DNA of 64,000 bases from contig NZ_CP104467.1 in the NCBI RefSeq assembly GCF_025369935.1, positions 4,905,001 through 4,969,000 on the forward strand. The letters run 5' to 3'. Made by a program: the position numbers and the translations under genes. The notes beneath the pieces are model-generated. The model saw nothing but the letters and a program-made list of their open reading frames with translations, was not told where the DNA came from and searched no databases. This stretch comes from Paenibacillus andongensis. GTDB taxonomy: Bacteria > Bacillota > Bacilli > Paenibacillales > NBRC-103111. Positions 8,138 to 17,106 of the stretch are shown here, piece after piece (position 1 is the first letter of the stretch; each line of letters opens with the position of its first letter).

Positions 8138-10570
8138 CTACTCCACATCCCATTCCAGCATATTGGTTTCTTTGATCGGCAATTCCGGATTTTTCGGCAC
8201 GCGGAAGGTTTTGATCTCGCATGGTTTAAAATCCGCCTTAATGACACGCTTCCATCTAGGCAGCTCAATCTCGGCTGACGTAGCGGATTTATTCGTTTCA
8301 TAGACACGAATAATGAGATCTTCGTTATCTTCCGCTTTCTTTATCGCACTAACAACGATATTGTCACGGCTTACATTCACATAGGAATCGGATTGCGCAA
8401 GCTCCCCTGCATGGAACGATTCAATAACAGCAATCGGCTTGCAGTTAAGTTCTGCTGCACGCTTCACCGTACCGGCCTGCTCCCATGTCCCTTCATGCGG
8501 CAGCAACGAATAGGAAAAACGCTGAATGCCCTGATCAATAAAGGAGTACTCACCATTCGGGTCTGGCTCATAAGGCACGTGGTGCGCATAAATAGGACTT
8601 CTCAGTACAGTCAACGCCATGTCTTGGTTATGAATGCTGTAGCTGTATTTGGCATCATTCATAAGGCTGAGTCCGTACATAATGTTGCCTTTTCGCGTCA
8701 CACCCGAGTAATCAATCCAGGTTAAACCTGGCTCTTCTTCGCCGTTATGTTCACGTTCAATCGTACCGTATGGTATTTCATAGGTTTGCTTGCTAAAGAT
8801 GACATTCACTGGGAAAACCAGCTTCAACATTTTGAAGGATTCTCGCCAATCTACCATTACCTGTACATCGATTTGATCACGGTCCGCATACATGGTGAAA
8901 TCTTGGACTAGCTTTGAGCTGCCATATTCACTGACAACACGGATGACCGATTTAACGGGACCATGCTCGACACGGAACACTTTTTTCGCTTTGAACGTAC
9001 CCGCCTTTTGGTTAAAATGCAGCACATCATGGCTCCAAGTATCCGAATTATCATCCAAGACGATGGGCTTGGCTCCATCTCCCTTAAACACTTCATGATC
9101 AACAATCTTATCGTGCAGGCTCTTGATATAGCCTGTTTCTTTATCGAACTCCAAGCGGAAACGTTTATTTTCCATAACTAAGTCGCTTGCTTGAATGGGC
9201 TCGCCAACTGGCTTTTGTGAGGCTGAATCAGCCACCAATTTATATACCCGATATCCCATGGAAGGCAGCTCAGCCATAAAGCTAAGACGGAAACGGCCGT
9301 TTGCAGACGCTTGCGATTGCACCGTTTGGAAAGGTACCGGATTCCCTTTGTCATCAAGCAAAACAGTCGTTGGTTTGATGCCTCCTACTTCAAGCTCAAC
9401 GTTTACACGGCTTTCCCATGCATGAGGGTTAAAAACGACAATCGGCTTCATAGTTACATCCTGCTCAATGTTGATGTTCCATGACAAAGATTGAACCGCA
9501 TAATTAAGGGAACGATCCGCGATAGCCATGGCTTCCCCATACAAATACATCGCATCTTCATAGGCAGACTCCAAGCTGGTTCCTGCTAATATGTCGTGGA
9601 ACTGATTAAAGAGCACATTTTTCCAAGCTTGCTTGAACTCCGCAGGATAAGGTTGACCCGTGATCCATGAAGCAAGCACCGAGTACTTCTCTGCAGCCAT
9701 TAATCGATTCTCTGCTTTGCGATTCCAATGCTTGATGCCTGAATGCGCCGCGTAGCAGCCGCTAGCATGGTGCTGCAAATCATCATGAACGACCGGCAGC
9801 TTTAAGTTCTTGCTCTCCATCTCTTTGAAATACGCGTCCGGCGTTGCAAACTCCAGCTTAGGCAGCGATGGATCCTCGTTCATGCGGCGAATGCTCTCGA
9901 TATTTTCTTTCGTTGGACCGCCACCATGATTGCCAACGCCGTAGAACAGCATCAATTCGTTAAGCGGTTCTTTGAATTCGCCCAAGCAGCGGCGGACATG
10001 GTTTTCCAAATCTTTGCCCCAAGACAAATATTCATACATGATGCGGAAAGTCATGACTTGTGAGCCATCATCCGATTCCCACATGAACAGTCGGCTTGGC
10101 AGCCCTTTTTCATTTGGCATCGGACGCATCATCACGTAATAATCCATCCCGCTCTTCTTCAGAATTTGCGGCAGCATTCCGTTATGCCCAAAGCTGTCTA
10201 CGTTATAGCCAACTTTAGCTGTCACCCCGAACTTCTCTTTGAAATAATGTTGACCGTAGAGCCCTTGACGGACGAAGGATTCCCCATTCGGAATGTTGCA
10301 GTCAGGTTGAATCCACCAACCGCCGACAATATTCCAGCGTCCTTCCTGCACGCGTTTTTTGATTTCCGCGAACATCTTAGGCTCGTTATTTTCAATCCAC
10401 TCGTACATCGCAGCAGAGCTGGAAGTGAAAATAAAATCTTCGGATTCTGTCATCCGATCTAGAGCAGAACGGAATGTCGCCTTCGCCTCTTGAAATCCTT
10501 CCTGCCATTGCCATAGCCAAACCGGATCCAGATGAGCGTTTCCTATCATATAAAGTTTGTTATCTTTCAT
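8138..10570 (-). CDS. GH38 alpha-mannosidase (cluster A copy)
   Basis: Retaining alpha-mannosidase of 810 aa, without signal peptide, so cytoplasmic. The zinc motif NAHLDPVW gives His13 and Asp15, and the nucleophile motif GYNVDSFGH gives Asp125. The later GVGNHGGGPT and FHDILAGTS segments are characteristic GH38 catalytic-domain motifs, followed by the middle three-helix and the C-terminal beta-sandwich domains. It is a close paralogue of the GH38 gene at 25822-28257: by hand alignment 111 of the first 130 residues are identical. It lies between the bisphosphate aldolase and the class II aldolase with tight spacing. Hydrolyses terminal alpha-mannosyl residues from an imported oligosaccharide; linkage unknown. 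Confidence 0.93.
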   Translation of the reverse strand: MKDNKLYMIGNAHLDPVWLWQWQEGFQEAKATFRSALDRMTESEDFIFTSSSAAMYEWIENNEPKMFAEIKKRVQEGRWNIVGGWWIQPDCNIPNGESFVRQGLYGQHYFKEKFGVTAKVGYNVDSFGHNGMLPQILKKSGMDYYVMMRPMPNEKGLPSRLFMWESDDGSQVMTFRIMYEYLSWGKDLENHVRRCLGEFKEPLNELMLFYGVGNHGGGPTKENIESIRRMNEDPSLPKLEFATPDAYFKEMESKNLKLPVVHDDLQHHASGCYAAHSGIKHWNRKAENRLMAAEKYSVLASWITGQPYPAEFKQAWKNVLFNQFHDILAGTSLESAYEDAMYLYGEAMAIADRSLNYAVQSLSWNINIEQDVTMKPIVVFNPHAWESRVNVELEVGGIKPTTVLLDDKGNPVPFQTVQSQASANGRFRLSFMAELPSMGYRVYKLVADSASQKPVGEPIQASDLVMENKRFRLEFDKETGYIKSLHDKIVDHEVFKGDGAKPIVLDDNSDTWSHDVLHFNQKAGTFKAKKVFRVEHGPVKSVIRVVSEYGSSKLVQDFTMYADRDQIDVQVMVDWRESFKMLKLVFPVNVIFSKQTYEIPYGTIEREHNGEEEPGLTWIDYSGVTRKGNIMYGLSLMNDAKYSYSIHNQDMALTVLRSPIYAHHVPYEPDPNGEYSFIDQGIQRFSYSLLPHEGTWEQAGTVKRAAELNCKPIAVIESFHAGELAQSDSYVNVSRDNIVVSAIKKAEDNEDLIIRVYETNKSATSAEIELPRWKRVIKADFKPCEIKTFRVPKNPELPIKETNMLEWDVE

Positions 10571-10587
10571 TGAGAGAATCCCCCGAT

Positions 10588-11508
10588 CTATTTGTTAAAA
10601 ACATCTGCTTGACCAGCGCTATTCAAAAAATGCTTCATCTTTTCCATCACCGTTTGCGTAACGGCATCACGTCCGACTTGCAGCATATCTGGCGTTAAGT
10701 TCTTACATTCTTCATTAGTCATCCGCTCTTCACGTCCAAGTGCTTTGAGCAGGGAAAGCTCCAAATCTGTTGCGATATTCACTTTGCTAACACCGCCGCC
10801 CGGCAATTGGTAGGCTCTGCGCATCATTTCAGGAGGTACGCCCGAACCGCCGTGCAAGACAAGATGAACAGGGGTCAATCTGCGAATTTCCATCAAGCGC
10901 TCATAGTCGATTTTCGGCTGCTTCACGACATATACGCCATGTGCAGTACCGCAAGACACAGCTAACGCATCAACACCGGTAATCGCGACAAACTCAGCCG
11001 CTTCCTGTGGATTGGTATATAATTCTTCATCTTTATCCGTTTCTACGAAATCTGTTGTGCCAATCATTCCCAGCTCAGCTTCAACGGAAACGCCTTTCGT
11101 GTGTGCATATTCCACAACTTCCTTGCTAATTCCCGCATTTTCGGCAAAAGGCTTCTCCGATGCATCAATCATGACCGACGTAAAGCCTGCTGCAATCGCT
11201 TCTTTAATGGTTTCTAATTCCTTCGTGTGATCCAAATGCAGTACGACAGGAACTGTGATTTGCTGCTCCTTTACTTGACGGTAAAATTCTTCTCCAAATT
11301 CAGCTGCTGTAATCCCATAACGAATCAATTCTTTATGTGAAATTTGAACAATCAACGGTGAGTTCGCGATTTGGCCCGCCTTCAGAACGGCTGCAATCAT
11401 AGGTGTATAACGCGGCGAGAAAGAGCCAATCGCAAAATGGTTCGCTTCAGAAATCTCAAGTGCTTGTTTTAATGTGATTACCGGTGCAATTGGTGTTGAG
11501 TTTGTCAT
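10588..11508 (-). CDS. Class II ketose-bisphosphate aldolase (FbaA/GatY type)
   Basis: Zinc-dependent aldolase that cleaves a ketose 1,6-bisphosphate (fructose or tagatose type) to DHAP and glyceraldehyde 3-phosphate. Ligand and phosphate motifs are intact: LHLDHTKE, VEAELGMIGTTD, SCGTAHGVY, LVLHGGSGVP and KVNIATDLE. The length (306 aa) is usual. ATG at 11508 is chosen, with AAAGGAGA upstream; a TTG one codon earlier is the alternative. It has a near-twin in region B at 32761-33678, so each glycan cluster carries its own aldolase. The SIS isomerase and kinases downstream could supply its bisphosphate substrate. Confidence 0.9.
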   Translation of the reverse strand: MTNSTPIAPVITLKQALEISEANHFAIGSFSPRYTPMIAAVLKAGQIANSPLIVQISHKELIRYGITAAEFGEEFYRQVKEQQITVPVVLHLDHTKELETIKEAIAAGFTSVMIDASEKPFAENAGISKEVVEYAHTKGVSVEAELGMIGTTDFVETDKDEELYTNPQEAAEFVAITGVDALAVSCGTAHGVYVVKQPKIDYERLMEIRRLTPVHLVLHGGSGVPPEMMRRAYQLPGGGVSKVNIATDLELSLLKALGREERMTNEECKNLTPDMLQVGRDAVTQTVMEKMKHFLNSAGQADVFNK

Positions 11509-11557
11509 CAAGTATGTCTCCTTTTATATAAAGCTTCTAGTAAATGAAGAAACGTTA

Positions 11558-12217
11558 TCATTGTTCCATGACTTGTTTAACCCGCAGCATACCTAATCGC
11601 GGGCTGGTGAGAAAATGCATTTGTTCCTCTGGAGCAAATTGTGAAATCACGCGAGCCATTGAAGCCTGCGCAAGCACAACTACATCCGTGGTGGATGCAA
11701 GATTGCGAAGTACAGATGCGAGTTCTTCATCATGCCCATCCTTATCTCCAGCGATAAGCTTCTGATAAGCAGACTTTGCGACGACTGTCTCAATGTGTAC
11801 CGCCTTGCCAACTTGCTCTGCTTTGCTGATGAGCATTCGTTTAGTCGGTTGTAATGTCGTTTCGAGCGTTGCCGCAACCCCAACCTTCTCCGCTGAATTT
11901 ACCGCTAAATCCGCCATTGCGTCGTCAATTCGTATGATAGGAATATGGAGCTTCGGCTGTACGCGGGCAACAAGCTCACCAATGGATGAGCAAGCGGACA
12001 AGATGCAGGAAGCACCAGCTTTCTCGGCAATTTGAGCGTACTGAAGGAAACGCTCTTCAATTTCATTGATTTGCCCGCCATTCGTTACAAGCTGCGGCAA
12101 TATGGAATCATCCACCCAATTCATCACTTCAACCCCAGGCAGAAGCTCATCTGCTAATGCTTTTAAACTTTCAACTGTTACAGGCGTAGTATGGATAATT
12201 GCTAGCTTCTTTGTCAT
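11558..12217 (-). CDS. Asp/Glu/hydantoin racemase-fold protein with one catalytic Cys
   Basis: A 219-residue member of the aspartate/glutamate racemase superfamily. The first catalytic cysteine is in ILSACSSIGE, but the position of the second reads VVLAQASMARV, with no cysteine. Two-base racemases need both, so this is unlikely to be a true racemase; a one-cysteine isomerase or decarboxylase is possible. It is the first gene behind an internal promoter carrying a LacI operator (12262-12275), so it leads a sub-operon of catabolic genes. ATG with AAAGGAG upstream. Its substrate may be an acid intermediate of the DUF1537 kinase/aldolase route, but that is inference. Confidence 0.8.
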   Translation of the reverse strand: MTKKLAIIHTTPVTVESLKALADELLPGVEVMNWVDDSILPQLVTNGGQINEIEERFLQYAQIAEKAGASCILSACSSIGELVARVQPKLHIPIIRIDDAMADLAVNSAEKVGVAATLETTLQPTKRMLISKAEQVGKAVHIETVVAKSAYQKLIAGDKDGHDEELASVLRNLASTTDVVVLAQASMARVISQFAPEEQMHFLTSPRLGMLRVKQVMEQ

Positions 12218-12247
12218 TGAAATCGCTCCTTTGCATGTTTGCTACAC

Positions 12248-12276
12248 ATTATCTGGCATTTTGGGCACGTTCCCAA
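12248..12276 (-). promoter_or_regulatory. Internal sigma-A promoter with overlapping LacI operator
   Basis: On the minus strand TTGGGA (12276-12271) and GATAAT (12253-12248) are separated by exactly 17 bases. The operator TGGGCACGTTCCCA (plus-strand reading, 12262-12275) covers the -35 box and part of the spacer. It matches the three palindromes upstream of lacI at 19.9-20.05 kb, so the cluster A repressor should block this promoter directly and split the cluster into two coordinately regulated transcripts. Confidence 0.75.
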
Positions 12277-12324
12277 AAGTTACATAAGCTGCAACGCCGC
12301 CTACTTTACCTTGGTCCACTTCAA

Positions 12325-14364
12325 TTATCGGTCGTATAAATCTAATTCATTTTCATAAGGCAGAGATGCCTGAGCCGCATATAAAATAAGTCCAATACAC
12401 CAAGAATGGGAAAGCGTCAGCATCATGCCCTTTGGCTGGAAGCAATTCGTATTGTAGAAGCGTTCCGTTACCATACCTTTGTAAGCATTGAAGTCGCCAT
12501 CTTCACGCGCGATAAACTGCAGGAAGCAAGAAATATGATCTCGTGTACGATCTAGATAATATCGGTCTCCTGTATAAGTCCATAGTCTAAGCATCTCCGG
12601 TACAGCAAAAAGTCCATAGTTGTGTAAATGTTGATTAGATGTTGAGGCCTGATCCGCACCGCGCGAACAGTAATCGTACTGTGCCAGTAGAGAATGCTTA
12701 GGAAATTGTAAATTGTAAGTCCAACGGAAGGTCATCATCCAATCCGCGGCACTAGAAGCAAGCTCCAACCAGATTGGCTGACGATTGAACTCATATAACA
12801 GAACGTAGGACACGACAGCGTTGTAAGCATCTTCCGAAGTCGGTGTTAAGTGGACGTCCTCTGGAGCGCCATAAATATACTCGTCGCGGATGAAGCGTTC
12901 GTAATAGCCTCCTCCCTGAACCGCAGCAGCTGAGAAGCCTTCGTCTTCAAAATAAGCAGCACCCTCCAATAGCGCTGCAATCCACAGCATACCGCCTGCG
13001 CCATCCCACTCTTGTACTTCGCCAGTCTCACAATCATAGTACGAGCCGAAGTTCCCATCGGAGCGCTGATGTGCCACCGCGAATCGAAGATTGGACAGAA
13101 CAGCATGCTCCCACTCAGGATGCATGACACCTGCTACTCTCTCAAAAGCAAGCGCCCGAACAAGGAACAACGTTGCTTCAGATATAGTTCGTGCCTGCAG
13201 CCACGACTTTTTCGGATTCCAGCCCGCCGTCCAACCTCTCCCAAGCTCCCATGAAGCCCAGAACGTTCCGCTTGGCGCGAGCCCTGTTGCGATTTTATTT
13301 AAGACTCGGATACCAGCTTCCGTATAAGATGAAATCTCTTTTTCCCTGCCATAAGTCAGCAAGGCGTAAGCATAAGGCACACCGCTTACCCAACTGACGT
13401 GCATGTGCGGACGATCGCCCATTCCTTTGACATTGTTGTTAAACTCGCGGTCGAAAGCAGCCGTTTCTCTAAGAATGTCGTTCTCTTTATCAAAGTGCCA
13501 TTCGTATAAGCCATGTGCCGTTAGTTCTGCAGCTTGCTCCAAGCCCATCCATGGATTTAGCCCATTTTCTTGACGATGTATGGCATACATTTGACGAACG
13601 AAAGGATTGTAACTGTGCGCATCAGAAGAGCTTGCGTAAACATAGAAGTGAAGCTTTACTTTCTCATCAGGCTGGAACGTATGCATATGCAAATCGGCTG
13701 GGGCTGGCAACGCATTCCCTACGAACGTAACGGGCTCCTCCTTGTAGGGGAAGTTAAGCCAAATTTCCGTCCCAGCTGCATTGCCTCGAAAGCCTAGACC
13801 ACTAAGTCCAAGCGGAGACATTTCATCCGTACAAAGCGCTCCGCACATGCCGTCATTCCATGCGAACACAGCAGGAAGAGCTGCTCGGTCTGAGCGAAAT
13901 GACCAATAATCGGACACCATTTGCTGAGCGTCGCCACCTTTAAAATCATAGCGAGGGTAGGGCCGCAGATTTTTTTCGAATCGATTCTCTTTATAAAAAG
14001 CGCCGGGAATCATCCAATCTGGTTTGCCCGCGCCTTCAAGGCTGCAGCCAAACTGCAAATTGTACGCAGTAGCTTGCTTGCCCTTGTACTCCACATCCAT
14101 GGATACTTCGAAATAATCACAAATATCGCTCAGCTGTTTCCAGCTAGATCGTACTTGAAAGCTTTCCGATTCCCCAGAAGCCTGCAGTCCCTCAGATGTT
14201 GAGGTTATTTCATCGACGGGCACGATTTCCTGCTCCCCGTTCCTGCCACTAGCCGATAACAACTTGGAAAACCGAAGACTTGCTTGCTGATTGGATTCAG
14301 ACGTAGTAATCTCAAATGCCTTTACTGTATGCTCTAAGCCGTTTTCTGATAACCTCCACCGCAT
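12325..14364 (-). CDS. Uncharacterised (alpha/alpha)-barrel protein, putative glycosidase
   Basis: I do not recognise a named family. The first 250 residues look beta-rich, and the rest is rich in aromatic and acidic residues in repeated helical patterns of the kind seen in (alpha/alpha)6 glycosidases, epimerases and lyases: WELGRGWTAGW, QRSDGNFGSYYDC, EWDGAGGMLWIAALLEG, PTSEDAYNAVVSYVLLYE, SNQHLHNYGLF. No signal peptide is present, so it is cytoplasmic. It starts at an ATG with GGAGG overlapping the preceding amidohydrolase stop (gap 2 bp), so the two are co-translated and probably act together on the imported glycan. At 679 aa it could be a hydrolase, epimerase or unsaturated-uronyl enzyme. 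Confidence 0.6.
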   Translation of the reverse strand: MRWRLSENGLEHTVKAFEITTSESNQQASLRFSKLLSASGRNGEQEIVPVDEITSTSEGLQASGESESFQVRSSWKQLSDICDYFEVSMDVEYKGKQATAYNLQFGCSLEGAGKPDWMIPGAFYKENRFEKNLRPYPRYDFKGGDAQQMVSDYWSFRSDRAALPAVFAWNDGMCGALCTDEMSPLGLSGLGFRGNAAGTEIWLNFPYKEEPVTFVGNALPAPADLHMHTFQPDEKVKLHFYVYASSSDAHSYNPFVRQMYAIHRQENGLNPWMGLEQAAELTAHGLYEWHFDKENDILRETAAFDREFNNNVKGMGDRPHMHVSWVSGVPYAYALLTYGREKEISSYTEAGIRVLNKIATGLAPSGTFWASWELGRGWTAGWNPKKSWLQARTISEATLFLVRALAFERVAGVMHPEWEHAVLSNLRFAVAHQRSDGNFGSYYDCETGEVQEWDGAGGMLWIAALLEGAAYFEDEGFSAAAVQGGGYYERFIRDEYIYGAPEDVHLTPTSEDAYNAVVSYVLLYEFNRQPIWLELASSAADWMMTFRWTYNLQFPKHSLLAQYDYCSRGADQASTSNQHLHNYGLFAVPEMLRLWTYTGDRYYLDRTRDHISCFLQFIAREDGDFNAYKGMVTERFYNTNCFQPKGMMLTLSHSWCIGLILYAAQASLPYENELDLYDR

Positions 14365-14366
14365 CG

Positions 14367-15632
14367 CTATTCCTCCAAATCCTTCAGCTTATATAATTCG
14401 ATTATATTCGTTCGAAATATCCGATCAGCAAAGGTCATGGCATCAGATTCGTCAAGTGCGCCATCTGCTACCTTCTCCGTCAATACATCCGCCACCACCT
14501 TGCGGGCCAGCTTCTGATGGGCATAAGTCCCTTCGATATAGTTATAATCGCCGCCAAAGCCTTGAATTTTCGTCATCGGGACCATTTCAATCACCTGATG
14601 CATAATTTGTTTAGCCGCCGTTGGCGAAATGATGTACACCCAAGTAAAATCTGCATAGACATTCGGGAAGTTTTTTACAATGCTTATATATGGCAAGTAA
14701 TAGGGGTATCCGCTGTGGAGCAGAACAAACCTTGCTTCCGTGTATTCCAGCAGCAGCGGAATCAGCAACTCCACATTCGAATTCGTTAACGTGTTACCGT
14801 TGGAAGAAACACTTACTTCATGATGACCGGTATGAATTTGAATCGGTAGATCATAGGCAATCGAACGCTGGATGATGAAATGGATCAAATAATCCTGCAG
14901 CGCCTGTGCTTCTGCTTGAGAGAGCGACTCTTCAAGTGTACAGCCCAGCAGACGATTGAAAGCCAGCTCCGCTTCATAGAAGGTTGGTTTACCGCACGAT
15001 AGGGAGCGCCAGTAGGCATGCCCAAACTTTGTCGCGACCATGCCCTCCTGAACATATTTATGCAATAAGGTATCCACTGCCTCCAAATATTGGCGCAGAT
15101 GATAGACCGTAACGCCAGACATTCTCTCAACAGTAGTGATATCCTTCCGTGTTCGTAGTTTGAATGTAAAATCCATAAACATGATGGGACGAAAACGCTC
15201 GTACGTAAGCTTCGTTGTTTGGATCAGTGTAAAGGCAAGATCAATTCCGGACTTTTCAGCCATCACATGCTCATACCAGTTAGGATTGTGCGTTGCTTGT
15301 GTTACTTTTTCATTCGCCTCTAGTAGGCCTTTCACGTTCCACTCGCTGAGTTCATATAAATCTTCCATGGCTGTTCGAAACATCCGTGCATACGTTGTAT
15401 TTTTCGTTTTATGCCAGTAATCCATAAACATGGAAGCTTTTTGTTCCACATCTAAGGAACTTTGTCTTCCTAATGCACCCATTTTCATGCCTGCGCTGTA
15501 AAAATCAGAGTCCAAATAATGCAGCAAGGAAAACAAATCATGGTTTTCTTTTTTTCGAATTTGCGGTGTTGCCAGGTGTTCATGACCGTCAATGATGCGG
15601 ATTCGGTTTACATAATCATGAAGAATGCTCAT
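14367..15632 (-). CDS. Amidohydrolase-superfamily protein
   Basis: A 421-residue TIM-barrel metal-dependent hydrolase or isomerase. The HxH motif lies near the N-terminus (IIDGHEHL, residues 13-20), followed by HTGHHE in the middle of the barrel and LLHSGYPYY, with a late Asp in QGFGGDYNYI. The pattern fits the COG2159/uronate-isomerase side of the superfamily, but the substrate is unknown. ATG start with AGGAGAGAG upstream. It lies between the binding-protein gene, from which a strong hairpin separates it, and the putative (alpha/alpha)-barrel enzyme. Possible jobs are uronate isomerisation, decarboxylation or lactone opening in the cluster A pathway. Confidence 0.75.
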   Translation of the reverse strand: MSILHDYVNRIRIIDGHEHLATPQIRKKENHDLFSLLHYLDSDFYSAGMKMGALGRQSSLDVEQKASMFMDYWHKTKNTTYARMFRTAMEDLYELSEWNVKGLLEANEKVTQATHNPNWYEHVMAEKSGIDLAFTLIQTTKLTYERFRPIMFMDFTFKLRTRKDITTVERMSGVTVYHLRQYLEAVDTLLHKYVQEGMVATKFGHAYWRSLSCGKPTFYEAELAFNRLLGCTLEESLSQAEAQALQDYLIHFIIQRSIAYDLPIQIHTGHHEVSVSSNGNTLTNSNVELLIPLLLEYTEARFVLLHSGYPYYLPYISIVKNFPNVYADFTWVYIISPTAAKQIMHQVIEMVPMTKIQGFGGDYNYIEGTYAHQKLARKVVADVLTEKVADGALDESDAMTFADRIFRTNIIELYKLKDLEE

Positions 15633-15658
15633 TAGCTGGTCTCTCTCCTTCTAAATAC

Positions 15659-15685
15659 GCGGCTGTTTCTTCACGAAACAGCCGC
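15659..15685 (-). terminator. Intercistronic hairpin after the binding-protein gene
   Basis: Perfect 11-bp inverted repeat (15659-15669 and 15675-15685, loop of five). On the minus strand, the direction of the operon, it lacks a T-run, so it is more likely an mRNA 3'-end stabiliser or partial terminator than a full terminator. On the plus strand five T follow. Such hairpins after binding-protein genes commonly keep the binding protein in excess over downstream products. Confidence 0.6.
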
Positions 15686-15698
15686 TTTTTATTTTCAA

Positions 15699-17003
15699 TT
15701 ACTGAAGCTCGGGGAACGCTGCTTTCACTTCTTTTTGGAAAGCTGTTACAACATCCGCATAGCTCTTATTGTCTGTAATCCCTTGACTTGCTGTTTTTCT
15801 CCAAAGGCTAAGAATCGAATCGCTGTATTTGTCGGACTTAATCACAGGCATTGACTTCATCATTGCATAGTAAGGCTGAAGCACTTTTTGATCGCCAGTT
15901 AGTGGCGCTGTGTACTTATCCACATTGGCATCGTAAACACTTTGAAGCGCTGGCAAGTTCCCTCTCGCAAGTAGATCGGCGTTCTGCCATTCGGCGCTTG
16001 CAGAGAATTTGATAAACTCTGCTGCGAGATCTTTGTTGGTCGTTTTATTATAAATAGCTCGGAAAGTTCCGCCATTATAGAAACCTTCTGGTGTTTTGGC
16101 AACGCCAAACTTGCCTACAGCCTTGTTATCTTTGTTACCGATCATGAACGTTGCCCAAGCTGGCATTTCGACTAACACAACACTTCCGTCATTGAGTGCA
16201 TTACCCCAACCCGCTGACATGAATGGTAATTTGGCATCTACGTTGTTCGTGCGAATTTCTTTTTGGTAATTAAATATTTTTTCCCATCTTGGATCGATAT
16301 TTAATTTGCCATTTACATAGAAAGGCTGTGTATTGTAACTAACAATGTCATTCAAGTCCCCTGTATTCGCGATTAAATGAACCTTGCCATCGCTCTGCTT
16401 CGCCACTTTTTTACCAAGCTCAATGATTTTATCGTAGCTGTTCACCATTTCGCTGATTTGGTTTGAATCATCCGTACCGAGGAATTTTTTGGCATTTTCC
16501 TTCAAATACCAGAAGCCGCCTGGAGAGGATTGGTCGGAAATTGCTTTGATTTTGCCATCCGACGATTTACCAAGCTCTGAGACATATGGAATGTAGTTTT
16601 TCACTAAATCAGCAGCGCCAATTGGTGCTAAATCCATCAAAAATGGAGATTCTATGAATTTACCAACATAACTTCTTTCAAGGTCGAGTACGTCAGGTAC
16701 ATCTTTGCCGGATTGCAGCGCTGACAACAGTTTGATTTGATATTGATCGCCAGGGAATACTTTAACGTCAACTTTGACATTCGGATATTTCTTCTCAAAT
16801 GCTGTTGCAATGCCTTTAGTTCCATCAAAGAAAGTCCATAGGGATAGCGTTCCAGACAGCTTGGCCGAATCTACCGGTGCAACCGATGCCGCAGGACTAT
16901 TCGTCGCTGAGTTATTGTTAGTTGATTTAGAACCACAAGCCGTTAAAACACCTGTCGCAAGTACCGTTGTCATTAAAATAGAAGCCCATTTTTGTGCTTT
17001 CAA
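15699..17003 (-). CDS. CUT1 sugar-binding lipoprotein (cluster A)
   Basis: Extracellular solute-binding protein family 1, the substrate-capturing lipoprotein of a CUT1 ABC importer. TTG at 17003 is chosen because AAGGGG lies nine bases upstream and it gives a clean signal sequence ending in the lipobox LTAC, followed by a Ser/Asn/Ala-rich linker. An alternative TTG at 17033 would add an unusual N-terminal tail. The mature domain has SGTLSLWTFFDG at its start and the GTFRAIYNKTTN region of sugar-binding members. The permease genes lie immediately upstream. The ligand is unknown; the cluster suggests a mannose-containing oligosaccharide. Confidence 0.9.
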   Translation of the reverse strand: MKAQKWASILMTTVLATGVLTACGSKSTNNNSATNSPAASVAPVDSAKLSGTLSLWTFFDGTKGIATAFEKKYPNVKVDVKVFPGDQYQIKLLSALQSGKDVPDVLDLERSYVGKFIESPFLMDLAPIGAADLVKNYIPYVSELGKSSDGKIKAISDQSSPGGFWYLKENAKKFLGTDDSNQISEMVNSYDKIIELGKKVAKQSDGKVHLIANTGDLNDIVSYNTQPFYVNGKLNIDPRWEKIFNYQKEIRTNNVDAKLPFMSAGWGNALNDGSVVLVEMPAWATFMIGNKDNKAVGKFGVAKTPEGFYNGGTFRAIYNKTTNKDLAAEFIKFSASAEWQNADLLARGNLPALQSVYDANVDKYTAPLTGDQKVLQPYYAMMKSMPVIKSDKYSDSILSLWRKTASQGITDNKSYADVVTAFQKEVKAAFPELQ

Positions 17004-17106
17004 GATATATCGCCCCTTAGCGTTATTTTTCAAGTATAAGTGATGTTTTACTGGTTAAAATGACGATAAAATATTAGCACGCATCACTCCTCTCAATATC
17101 TACGCA

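Noticed and set aside
15659-15690. Full terminator splitting cluster A after the binding protein
   Set aside because: On the operon strand the hairpin has no T-run; the T-run is on the opposite strand only.
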